Source: Asterias amurensis (lineage: Eukaryota > Echinodermata > Asteroidea > Forcipulatida > Asteriidae). Taken from it: a stretch of 64,000 bases of DNA. Positions 11,039-23,000 of this stretch are shown here, in pieces (position 1 is the stretch's first letter; the number at the start of each line of letters is the position of its first letter). The notes beneath the pieces are model-generated. The model had not been told where the DNA came from. It ran no database searches and saw only the letters and a list, made by a program, of their open reading frames with translations. Made by a program: the position numbers and the translations under genes. The stretch covers positions 1,772,001 to 1,836,000 of the forward strand of contig NC_092665.1 in assembly GCF_032118995.1 (NCBI RefSeq), in the 5' to 3' direction.

Positions 11039-14000
11039 ATGCAAATCAATAAAGAAAATGGCGACTTGTCAGATAACATGGCGACAACAGTAAGGCGAAG
11101 ATTTCACAGCCGACACGGAAATCTTGTTTTACTGACCAACAACAGCAGGACGGCAAGTAGAAATGAGCCGAGACAGGAATTCAATAATGGTCTTGTGATA
11201 AGTAAAACTGTTTTGAAAGATAACGAGATATTTGAAGTCAGTATCGATAAAAAGGTAGGCGAACGAGACGAGAGTGTTTTGTTTTGTTGGGTCTGGTTTT
11301 TGCATTGAGCCGTACGTAGAATTACATTGAATTTGTCTCCTCTGTCAGCTGATGCAGATGGTCAAAATTTGACAAGTAGTAAACCCAACTGTTCATTCAG
11401 AACAAAGTCAAACATTGGGCCAGGTACTTCACAATTTAGGAAGTCCTGACCTGAGTCTTGTTTGGTTTGCAGCAAGCACAACCACAGTCACAGAAAGAAA
11501 TAGCTGGCAAACAATTTTGCTAAATTAAAAATATATATATATATTTTGTGTGTAATTTTTTGTAAGTAATTTGATTAGGCCCTAGGCCTAGGCTATTATT
11601 AATAATACTTGGCCTTTTTTTTGATAATTATATTTAATTATAAATCTCAAACTATACCAAATTCAAACAAGTGAAAACTAGCAGTATCATGGTAAAGATT
11701 AAAAGAAATAACTAACACATTTTAATTTGTTTTTGGGTACTGGCAGCGTACTCCTAGAACTATTTTGGTTTCGTCCGGCTATCGTCTCCCACATCCATTG
11801 GCCATCACTGGCTTTCGTTAAGAACCGAAGCCAGAATAGCATTTGCCATTAGTACTTTTCCTAAAATTACAAATAACTATGGAGGTTTTTCCCCTAATAA
11901 TGTGCTACCGTCATCACGATGTGTGTAAGCCAAACAAACCTCACCCTCAACTCAACAGTAGGAGTAAGCACTGACCATACGCAGTGACGTTTTTGGGAGG
12001 ACTTTATGACAAAGTCAGTTTGTTTACAATTTCTGAAGTCATTTTGATTGTCCTCTGTGTCTCTGATCCTTCCTCAATGGCCATGCTCTGATCACCCTCT
12101 GGTAATAAAAACTCTATTTATTTTAAACTAAGAAACATATCAATCAAGCAAATAATACATTTGTATTTATTATTTGTTAAAATAATTAAAGGTTGAAACA
12201 TGGAGTGGATCAATTGAAGTCGGCGTTACATCACTGGATCCAGGAAATCTTGAGTTTCCAACCAGCGCCACTGGACTCAGTGAGGGAGCTTGGATCTTGT
12301 CTGGCTCTACGGTACTTCACAATGGTACAATGAGAAATTTAGAATTGAAAGGAACACGTTGCCTTGGATCGGTCGAGTTGGTCTTTGAAAAGCGTTTGTA
12401 ACCGTTTTTTTATAAAATGCATATGGGTAGAAAGATGTTGTAAAAGTAGAATACAATGATCCACACAAACATGCCTCGAAATTGCGTGGTTTTCCTTTTA
12501 CCTCGTCGACTAACACGTCGGCCATTTATGGGGGTCAAAATTTTGACTCCCATAAATGGCCGACCATGTTAGTTCGCACAGTAGAAGGAAAACCACGCAA
12601 TTTCGAGGCAAACTTGTGTGGATCATTGTATTCTACTTTTAAAACATCTTTCCAACCATATGCATTTTATAAAAAACGGTTACAAACGTTTTTGTTTTGA
12701 CCAACTCGTCCGATCCAAGGCAACGTGTTCCTTCAATCAAATTGTCTCTTATCTAGTAATTCTTGTAGATACTCCCTGTACTGTTTATCATTGCCTTGGT
12801 GCCCCTTGAAATGTTCCAATAAGAGAATTTCCTCACAGAGGTGCCCTAGCTAAACAGAAAATGCCTAGGTGCTCTTACCCTTTAAATAACGAAGAATCAG
12901 GCTTGGGAGTGTTGGACCTGAGAAGAGCCGTAGGCTTGTTCTCTGCATTTCTCTTTCTTCCATTCCCCTGCAGAGCACACTGTTTCAAATGTCGCGATTA
13001 AACCAACGGCTCTCAACAATTCATTCTTGTTTTTGTTTTATGTCCAGGTGAAGCTATTCTTGACGAGTATGCCTGTGATCTGGACTCGTGTTGCATCGGA
13101 GATCGCATCGGTATTCAAAGGACGCAGAACGGAGAGCTTCATATTTTCCACAATGGCGTCGACAAGGGCGTAGCTGCATCTGACCTGCCAGCCAGGGTGT
13201 ATGCTGTGGTGGACCTGTACGGCAAATGCACACAAGTGACACTGATTCACACTGCAAGTATGTTTAGATTTTTTACGGTAGCAGCTTTTTTCCTCAGCGG
13301 TCTGCTGACCAAATGCTAGTTTAAAACACCTTGAGGACCAGATGGCTAGTTCAGTGTAAAAGCATCCCTATTTAGTATGAATTACGGACAAGTGCAAAAT
13401 CTGGCAGACTATTGAAATGATGAGCTGATTGACCCTGCGGGCTAATCACTATAAAAGTTAAGGGTAAACTAAACTGTACTTTGATGATTTAAGTTCGGAG
13501 TTGGTGTGTGGTGACTTGTTATTGGTCTAGGGTTTGCCTGTCACCCATACGGTAGGGTCATAGATTGTCTTTTTTGTCAACGTAATGCTGATTGTATATA
13601 GGCAATATTATCAAGAAAGATACAATGCTCAAGGCATAATGAACAGGGGTATATTAATTGTGTGAGCGCTTTGATAAATCATTTAATAATAGTAATATTA
13701 TTATGATAAATTGCACTTTGAACACCCAGCAGGGTGGTTAGAAGTCTTTATTACGCTTATTACTATTATTAAATGCTTACTTTGATGTAATTTTCTTCTA
13801 GATATGGTCCCCAACAACAACGAGGATTCGTCATCGAGCGAGGCAGAAAGCGATGATAACCATGGCAACAGAGAGGAGGATGAGGACACAGAGGTTGAAG
13901 AAGTTGAGGATGTAGTTGTTGCCGTTGACAACGCATCAGTGTCGTTGCCCTCCAACGATGCACTCCTGTTCCACAGGCGTCATGGTACACTCATCTCGAT

Positions 14001-17000
14001 CATAAACAATGGAAGGACGGCGGAGCGAGGCAACGCTAGGGACGAGTTCAACAATGGCGTCGTCATGACAAATAGACTCTTGAGGAGTAATGAGTTATTC
14101 GAGGTGAGTAACGGCAATACTGGTCCAAAGTGAGCTTAGAGCCGTCTTGGTGTCTTTTTGACAACTTGTTTAAAATTTGTACACCCTGTTTTATCTGTCA
14201 TTTTTGCTAATGTTTTGTAAGTGATTAATTTGGACACTAAGCTTTTAAATTTCCCGCAAATTTTGACACTATTTTTAGGCCTGGAATTTCATCTTGTAAA
14301 GGGCAAGTTCATTTTCATTTTGCAAAGGGCACTTTCATTGGAAAATCTCAAAGTCAATGGGAAACTTTTGAAGGAGCACCAAGGCCAAGAAGGGGCAACG
14401 GAGGCCATGTCCCTCGTAGCCTGTGTGAAATTCCAGGCCTGCGTCATTTACTAAATCCTGGCTTAAACCTTGCTTGGAGCGATATTTTTGCTCTTTTCAG
14501 CTCACTTTTTTTATATGATTGTTTGATTTCCAGATCAGAATAGACAAACTGATCGATAAGTGGTCGGGATCAATTGAAATCGGCGTCACGACTCATAACC
14601 CGGACACGTTAGACTTCCCGTCCACTATGACGAATCTCAGATCAGGTGGGTTCAGAAGATATTTGTAGGTATAAAAGTTCTAGAGCAGTTAGCGTTTTGA
14701 AGCTCTCTTAAAAGGTATGGTTCTTTTACCTGCATTACACAACACACTGGACCAACGCTTTTATGTCCCATCCGAAGGACAAAGCAATAATGGTTGAGTG
14801 TATCACTTTAAAACAAGTGTCAAGACTAGGACTCCAACCCGCACTCTGCTAATCAGAAGTACAAGAGCTTGGCTCCAGTGTGCTTGATCACGTGGCCACG
14901 ACGCGCCACATCTTGGCGATTTTGCTTATGAATTGCGTTTTATTCCTTCCAGGTACTATAATGATGAGTGGTTGTGGCATTCTCACCAATGGTAAAGGCA
15001 CCACCAGGGAGTATGGAGAATTTGACCTCGATGACCTTGCAGTAAGTCAGAAACTACATGCAGTGACTTTTTAAATAATACTTACTTAGCTGATTAGGGT
15101 GTCCCTTTTGCCTCCTTGGATAACCGTCCCCATTTCAGTTTGTTTGACGCTAGTTGCTCTGCTTCAGGAAGTTGCATTAAGACATCGTATTTGACTTGAT
15201 CCTTCCAGCTAGTGGTGGGCGTCCTTGTTGGCGTGGTGTGATGAAGTCATTGTAATAGACGTGGTTGGGTAGTCTATACGCGTCTCTTAATACATAATTC
15301 TTACCCAAAATGAGGCTATGGGGGCACGTTCACCGTCACTTGCAGTGGCTGCGCCCATCGCCTCGTTTTGAGTTAACATTGTGACGTACCTCATGCATAA
15401 ATATTAAGAGAGGCGTATAGGTTGGCATTCTGATGACATTGATATTGAGAGATGAGGCTCTTCGTGGTAGTATTGTAATAATGAGCAGGAGTTTAAAGGC
15501 AGTGGACACTATTGGTAATTGTCAAAGACTAGCCTTCACAGTTGGTGTATCTCAACATATGCGTAAAATAACTAACCTGTAAAAATTTGAGCTCAATCGG
15601 TCGTCGAACTTGCGAGATAATAATGAAAGAAAAAACACCCTTGTCACACGAAATTGTGTGCGTTTAGATGGTTGATTTCGAGACCTCAAGTTCTAAACTT
15701 GAGGTCTTGAAATCAAATTCGTGGAAAATTACTTCTTTCTCGAAAACTATGGCACTTCAGAGGGAGCTGTTTCTCACAATGTTTTATACCATCAACCTCT
15801 CCCCATTACTCGTTACCAAGGAAGGTTTTGTGCTATTAATTATTGTGGGTAATTACCAATAGTGTCCACTGCCTTTAATAATCCTTAGTTAAAAGATGCA
15901 ATGAGTAGTAGTGATTTTAAGGCATATAACTTAGAATTATGGATTATGTTATGCAATTATCTTGCCTGTCTCCAATCTTCCAGGAAGGGGATCGTATCGG
16001 GGTCATGCGCAAAGCCAACGGTGATCTTCACTTCTTCATCAATGGGCGGGACCAGGGACGAGCTGCCTCCAACGCCCCGCATATTATATTCGGTGTCGTT
16101 GACCTTTACGGAATGGCTGTTAAGGTGACCATACTGGAGTGGATCCCGCCAGCTGCCCACGCCATGGCAAGCTTTATTGATCACAGAGTCCCTCGTCTCA
16201 GCTACCTCAGATCGTTAGCTCAACAGGAACTGCCAAATGTCTTTGAAGGTAAAGAGGACAGTTCTTCTATTGTGTGCATAAAATTTTCCCAATTTTAAAG
16301 AGGTGTTTAAGCAGGAAATAATGCATGGCACTTTTGTGCTAAGCAGAAATGAGCAGGATACCAGTCACAATTTGCACATGTGATGTGGTAGTTTGGCCGG
16401 TAACCTTAATCTGGTAAGCAAAAGTTTTATGTGCTTAGCAAGTTTTTGTGTTAAAGCAGCTATTACGAAATTGGGCCCTGGAAGTTGCCTCGAGTGTTAA
16501 AAAGTATCCACCGTAAGTCTGTCCAGAAGAAATTTGCAGATAAAGACGTCATCCGTGGAGTGGTTAAATTGCTTCAAACAGTTGGTCGGGTTGGCCTAGT
16601 GGTATCTTTTCTGGCCTTCAAGCCTCTTAGTACCCTCAATCAAATTACGCGTGGGCACTATGTGGATTGGGTTTTCAATCCCTACCTGACTGTGTGGGTT
16701 TTCCCTGGAATAATTTTGGTTTTTTTCTCCCACATCTAAAACTAAAACCTCCTTCCCTGTCATTCGTTCATTAGAACAGTGATTAAGTTGGCTTTTCTGA
16801 GAGTCCTTGGCTTCACAACCAGAATGAACAAAACAAAAGCCATCTTGCTTGATAATGGATTAAAGAGTAGGAGGGTTATCTATGTAAAGGTGTGGTGTCT
16901 ATTTTGTTGACAGCTGGTGCGTGGGAATGGACAGATAAACCTCACTTCCATGATATGTGTGGTATCCATGCCCAGGTGATCAATAATGGACTGACAGCCC

Positions 17001-20000
17001 ATCGACCAAAGTAAGTTCAGTTAATCTTGAGAAGAAAAATAGGGAGAATAACCAGTTCTTATACTCGGGCACATTGTGGACAGTTGGTCTTATAGGGTTA
17101 CGAAACTCAAATGTCCACAGATTTTCATCAAACTTACTCTGTTTGAAGATAATGATGGTAGAAAACTTCCTTTTTAAATATTACTTGCTGAGGTGTCAAG
17201 TTTTTGAGAAATGAGTAAAACAATGTCAATAGGAGACAACAGCACGTACAAGGTATTTACCAGTACTGGTATTATGCAACTCTCCTGAAAACATCTCTCT
17301 GTGATTGTCCCTTTTTTTGCTCCTCATAAATTTAATGACTAATGAAGCTAGACTTCTACAGGTAAATTATATTACATTCATCTTCATTCACAGTGAGTAG
17401 GGATTTGTGTCATGTAAGCTTGGGCGATATCACGATATTATCGAATATCGCGATATTAATTTGGAAACGATTTCGATATCGGATGGATTTGGTTTTAATC
17501 GAAATATCGATATATCGCGATATCGGTTAAATATCGCGATGTATTTGCTAGCTGAGACATCTTGCACCCCATAGGTTTGGAGTAAAACCAGAAGAATAGG
17601 TCATTAGAACACCTCTCTTATGCTTTGACTGTCTCTTCTACAACTTTCACTTGGAGTTTGAAGACTGATAAATCCAGATGTCAAATTTAATTAATCGCGA
17701 TTGAATCGAATATCGCGATATATTGTCGGCGAGATATCGTGAATAAAATAAATTGATATCGCCCAAGCTTTGTGTCATGGCCAAAAAACCTGATCTGCAA
17801 AAGGTATCAAACAGACTATATATCAAACTAACGCAGCTATTTTGTTTAGTATTAACAACAATCTGAAACTGGTGTCTGGTCTTCTGTATCCCCCAGTGCA
17901 ATGGATGACTTCAACAATGCAGTGGTGCTGACAAACCGTCCCATACAGACAGACGAGATGTTTGAGATACGTATTGATAGAATAGTAGATAAGTGGGCTG
18001 GCTCTATTGAGATCGGACTCACAAAACATGCACCACAAGAACTAGGTTGGTTAAGTTTGAAAAAATGTCTTAACAAATTTTAGATGAACACCTACTTCCC
18101 AAAATCTGTTTTTCCTTTCTTTCTTTTTTATACACAACCCCTTTGCACCAGCTACGTTAAAAGCTGACAAAAAGTTTAATGAAGTCTTTAACCATTTGCT
18201 AAGCACAGAAAAGTATCGCTTAATAGAAACAAGTTTCCAGCCAAAATTACGTTCAGTTTGCATTGTTGTGGCTGGTGCCGCACTCTTTTTGTCGCTTAGC
18301 AAAGAACTTTTTCTGCTAAACAGCAATGAAATAGGGCCCTGGTGGTCCTGTTTCAGATCTTTGCAGATAGTTGTAGAAAAAGAAAAACCTGGAGGGAAAG
18401 TTTTTCTGAGGTCCCTCTCAAGACATTAATAGTGCATTACATTACAACTTATCAAGTTAATTTCCTTTGACATAACTGGTTTGCTTGGCTTTGGGTTTGA
18501 TTCAGATTTTCCGTCCACAATGACCAACATCCGTAGTGGGACGTGGATGATGACTGGGAATGGTATCATGCATAACGGTAGTCCAATCATAGATGAGTAT
18601 GGCCTCAACCTGGACAGACTCAGGGTAAGAGAAGCAAGCCTTGTGCGCGACCACAAGGGGGTGCTGTTTTGGGTGTGCTTTGGGTGTTACTGAAGTACTA
18701 AGGCCTAGATTAACAGAAGTGAGCGTTGTGCTCAATCACAAGGGAGCGTTGGTTGGGGCTAGCTTTGGGTGTTACAGAAGTACTAAGGCCTAGGTTAACA
18801 GAAGTGAGCGTTGTGCTGAATCACAAGGGGGCGTTGTGTGGGGTTAGCTTTGGGTGATACAGAAGTACTAAGGCCTAGGTTTGGGTTAGCTTTGGGGTGT
18901 AACACAAGACTATTTCTATGATGATTCTCATCAATGGCTAAGCATCTCAATGAGGCATAAGTGCATTGATTTGAGGTGAACCCCTTCTCAATAGCGATGA
19001 GTGTGTTCTTAGATAGTCTTTAATACAACACACAGGACCTACAGCTTTAAGTCCCATCTGAAGTATGAATCAATAATGGTTAGGTGTCTTGCTCAAGGAC
19101 ACAAATGTCAAGACCCACATTCTTCTGATCAGAGCTTAGACCTTAGGTTTGGCCCGAGCTTTGGTGCTCTTAGTCGCTCGGCCTCGACACGCCCAGCATA
19201 AAATAAGTGAGCCATGTCCTCAACTACAAGAGTGCGCTATTTTGGGACTAGCTTTGGGTGTAACTAAAGTAATTAGGCAGATGATGACAACGTATTCTTA
19301 ATTTAGTTTGTTGCATAAATTGTTTTAAAAATTATATTCAGGAGAGGGATAGAATTGGCGTCATGAGGAAACGTAACGGTGACCTCCACTTCTACATTAA
19401 CGGGGTGGATCAAGGCATAGCTGCAACCCATGTCCCATCAAATCTCTTTGCTGTGGTGGACCTTTATGGGCAGGCAACACAAGCAACTATTGTGCAGCCT
19501 GGTGGTAAGTGGGAATTCAGTAAACCATACCAGACTGGACTGGTTTAAACTGGATGAGCTGTGGTCCGTCTGGATCAAACCAGTTCTAACCAGACATGAA
19601 GCAGCTTTAACAAGACTGAAGTGGTGTGAAATGTGTTCACTATGCCTGACAAGACTGGACTGGTTTAAACAGGATGAACTGTGATCCAACTAGCTTAAAC
19701 TGGTCCTAACTAGATACAAGGAAGCCTAGACAAGACTGGACTGGTTTGAACAGGATGAACTGTGATCCATCTTGACTATTAAAGGAACACGTTGCCTTGG
19801 ATCGGTCGAGTTGGTCTTTGAAAGCCTTTGTAACCGTTTTTTATAAAATGCATATGGGTAGAAAGCTGTTGTAAAAGTAGAATACAATAATCCACACAAA
19901 CATGCCTCGAAATTGCGTGGTTTTCCTTTTACCTCGTCGACTAAACACGTCGGCCATTTATGGGGGTCAAAATTTTGACTCCCATAAATGGCCGACCATG

Positions 20001-23000
20001 TTAGTTCGCACAGTAGAAGGAAAACCACGCAATTTCGAGGCAAACTTGTGTGGATCATTGTATTCTACTTTTAAAACATCTTTCCAACCATATGCATTTT
20101 ATAAAAAACGGTTACAAACGCTTTTGTTTTGACCAACTCGTCCGATCCAAGGCAACGTGTTCCTTTAACCGGTTCAAACCAGATACATGTCAGCCTGGAC
20201 AAGACTGGACTGGTTTAAACTAGATGAACTGCCGTCCATCTAGATCAATCTGGTAACCAGATTCAAAGCACAGTAGAGGCAAGTTTGAAATGTGTTTCAT
20301 TTGAAACATCATTATTTGTAAAAATTTGGTTTGAGAAAAACATTCTTCAAACCATTTTTACACGGTGAAAAATCATGCCATGCAACTTTCATGAAGTACT
20401 TGGATACTTAATTTTATTTTCTTAATGTACCAACTTTGAAAGTGAAATCTCTACGTCTGAATGAATCTTCTTTCAGACTACCAAGTGGAATCTCCTGGCA
20501 TACGCATCCCGACGGACGACGGCACCCTGCGCTTCTACCACCTACATGGCCGCAACGTCAAGATCAGTAATAACGGTGTGAGGGCCCTTCGGCCGAGCGC
20601 CACCGGGGAGTTCAACGACGCAATCATCATGAGTAACAGAGCACTGAGGGACGGAGAGAGATTCGAGATTGTTATCGAGAAGATGGTGGACAGATGGTCC
20701 GGCTCCATCGAAGCAGGTCAGTGTTAGATCATATCTGACTTTGGTTAGAACCCTCACTCTATCCGAGACACATTCAAGATGGTAGAGTGCTGGCATGTTA
20801 ATCCGGAGGACACTGCTCTAGTATTGCAAGGGTCGTGGGTTCGAATCCCACCCGAGTAATATGCCTGTGATATTTTTTCACAGGAAACAAGAAAGTACTG
20901 AGTATACAGTGCTAACACACATCTGTGTTTGGGTAAAACCGAAACTAATATTCTTTATCCCCGATGCAAATTTAACATCTATTATGTTCTGGGTTAATTT
21001 TGACAAGACCCTTTAGCAGCAGCTGCGGCTGGTAACTCGGACATGTCCTGACTCACCATTATTTGACTTTCCTCAGTAGGAGTTACAACCATCTCACCTG
21101 AGGAGCTCGACTTCCCAAGTACAATGACTGACTTGGACCACGATACCTGGATGCTCAGGTAAGAACCGCTTAGCACAATCAAACTATGCTTACTAGAATA
21201 AGTACAATGACTGACCTGGATCATGATACCTGGATGCTAGGGTGAGAACACATGCTTACCGGAATAAGGTTACCAACCAAATGACTATGTCTCATGTACA
21301 ATTTGTTACTGGTTTCCTGCTCATTTCTGCTTAGCAGTAATTTGTTAAGCATTATTTTCTGCTTTAAGAAGCTTAATGAATTTGGGCCCAGGGTCCATTT
21401 TCATAGAGCTGCTTAGCACAACAAGGAACGTACCTCTGCACAATTACGCGTCTACTATTTCCAAATTTGAGGGTCACTAACTTTGTGTACATTTTGACTC
21501 TCATAATGGCAGACAGAGTAGCTGCATGTACATGTAAGTACACTGTGCATTGTGCAATAGATTAATACAAAAGTTTATGGGAATTTGGATTCTCAGCAGT
21601 AGGACTGGAGGGGAACTTCTGAGGGGAGGTTGTATGAGACTAAACTGCCATGACCCCCCTATTTTTGCAGTGGAGCGGGCGTAATGAAAGATGGTCTAAT
21701 GTTGAACAATTCCTACGGGTTGGACCTGGACACTCTACACGAGGGGAGCAGAATCGGTATTGTCCGTCTGGACGATAACACACTTCACTTCTTTCTGAAT
21801 GGACAGGACATGGGAATCGCATGTACAGATGTACCATCCGGTAAGCTAGAGGAAAGCCGACATTTAGAAAAAAAAATCTGAGAATAGATCATTGCTATCC
21901 AATTTGAGTTTGCCGGAATTGTCCCGATGCTTTGTTTTGTTAGGGCAATGGCACTCTCCTTGGTAAAGGGCAGGTTTTTAAAGAAAGAGGAAATTGAAAA
22001 TATCTAATGGAATATTTTAAAGGAAACCAAGGCAATGACACGGGTAAAGGTGGCTGAGCATGCTTGTTTATGTGGGTTTTGATTTATTTGTTTTTCTTTA
22101 TGAATTATGTTTTTATCAATTATTGTGTAATCGTCATTTTCAACTTAAATATATTTATAAATAGTTTTATCTGTTATTTTTTTAATGATACCTGTAGGTA
22201 TCGGTTATCCGCTGTTGAAAATCGAATAAATAAATAAAATTTAATAATAATAATAATAAACAAAGGAGGTGATTTTTATTTAACTTCCTTAGCAAAGCTG
22301 ATCCTTAAATCTTTGTTTGATTTTGTCGTCATTTTGTTTCATAGATGTGTACGCAGTGATTGACTTGTATGGTCAATGTGCCCAAGTATCGTTGGTCCCT
22401 CCGACTGAGCTTGATAACCATTTACAGCATATGAACTCCAGGACAGATTCGCATGGCTCTGTCATAGCAGGTGAGTCAAGGAGTGGTAGAATCTGCTTAG
22501 GAAAAAATAACTGGTCAATCTGGTTTGCCATGTGTGTTGAAAACATATTCATAAATACCCCAGACAGTTTCGCTATTCCTATAGTAATAACCGTATTTAT
22601 AACGCGCCTTTTGCCAAAGGATACAAAGCGCCAGATATTATAACTGGAAGTAGTGGGGCGAATTTTTGAGATATAAGACCTAATCCTTAAGCACCATGTA
22701 ATGGTTTACAAGGTGCTGCGGCGCAATATGCTGCCAATATAGCCAGGAACACCGGGGCGAACCCCTTCTCATTTGGTAAGTGCACTGGGTTCTTTTACAT
22801 GCGTTTACACAACACATGGGACCAACGGCTCTACGTCCCATCCGATGGAGGAAGCAATGGTTATGTGTCTTGCTTAAGGACACAAGTGTCACAGCTGGGG
22901 ATGCGAACCCACACTCTGCTGATCAGAAACACCAGAGTTTGAATTCGGTGCTCTTAACCGCTCAGCCACGACACTTTCTATAGGTGGAGAGCAAGTCACG

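Larger units (their letters stand above)
11078..13257 (+). other. NEURL4 NHR domain 1 (exons 1-3)
   Basis: Block order [92 protein letters not shown] and [17 protein letters not shown]. This is the full neuralized repeat pattern. An acidic serine-rich linker begins exon 4. Confidence 0.9.
13802..16248 (+). other. NEURL4 NHR domain 2 with acidic linker (exons 4-7)
   Basis: The exon 4 start encodes an acidic linker ([20 protein letters not shown]). Then come the NHR blocks [86 protein letters not shown] and [14 protein letters not shown]. Exon 7 continues into an interdomain linker ([20 protein letters not shown]). Confidence 0.9.
16914..19504 (+). other. NEURL4 NHR domain 3 (exons 8-11)
   Basis: Blocks: [106 protein letters not shown] and [18 protein letters not shown]. 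The domain is complete over four exons. Confidence 0.9.
20477..22470 (+). other. NEURL4 NHR domain 4 (exons 12-15)
   Basis: Blocks: [112 protein letters not shown] and [18 protein letters not shown]. Exon 15 adds a linker ([14 protein letters not shown]). Confidence 0.9.

Noticed and set aside
15668-15862. Open frames shared by many family A MITE copies (such as [13 protein letters not shown])
   Set aside because: They recur because the MITE is repeated. The frame is not conserved among copies, so it is not coding.
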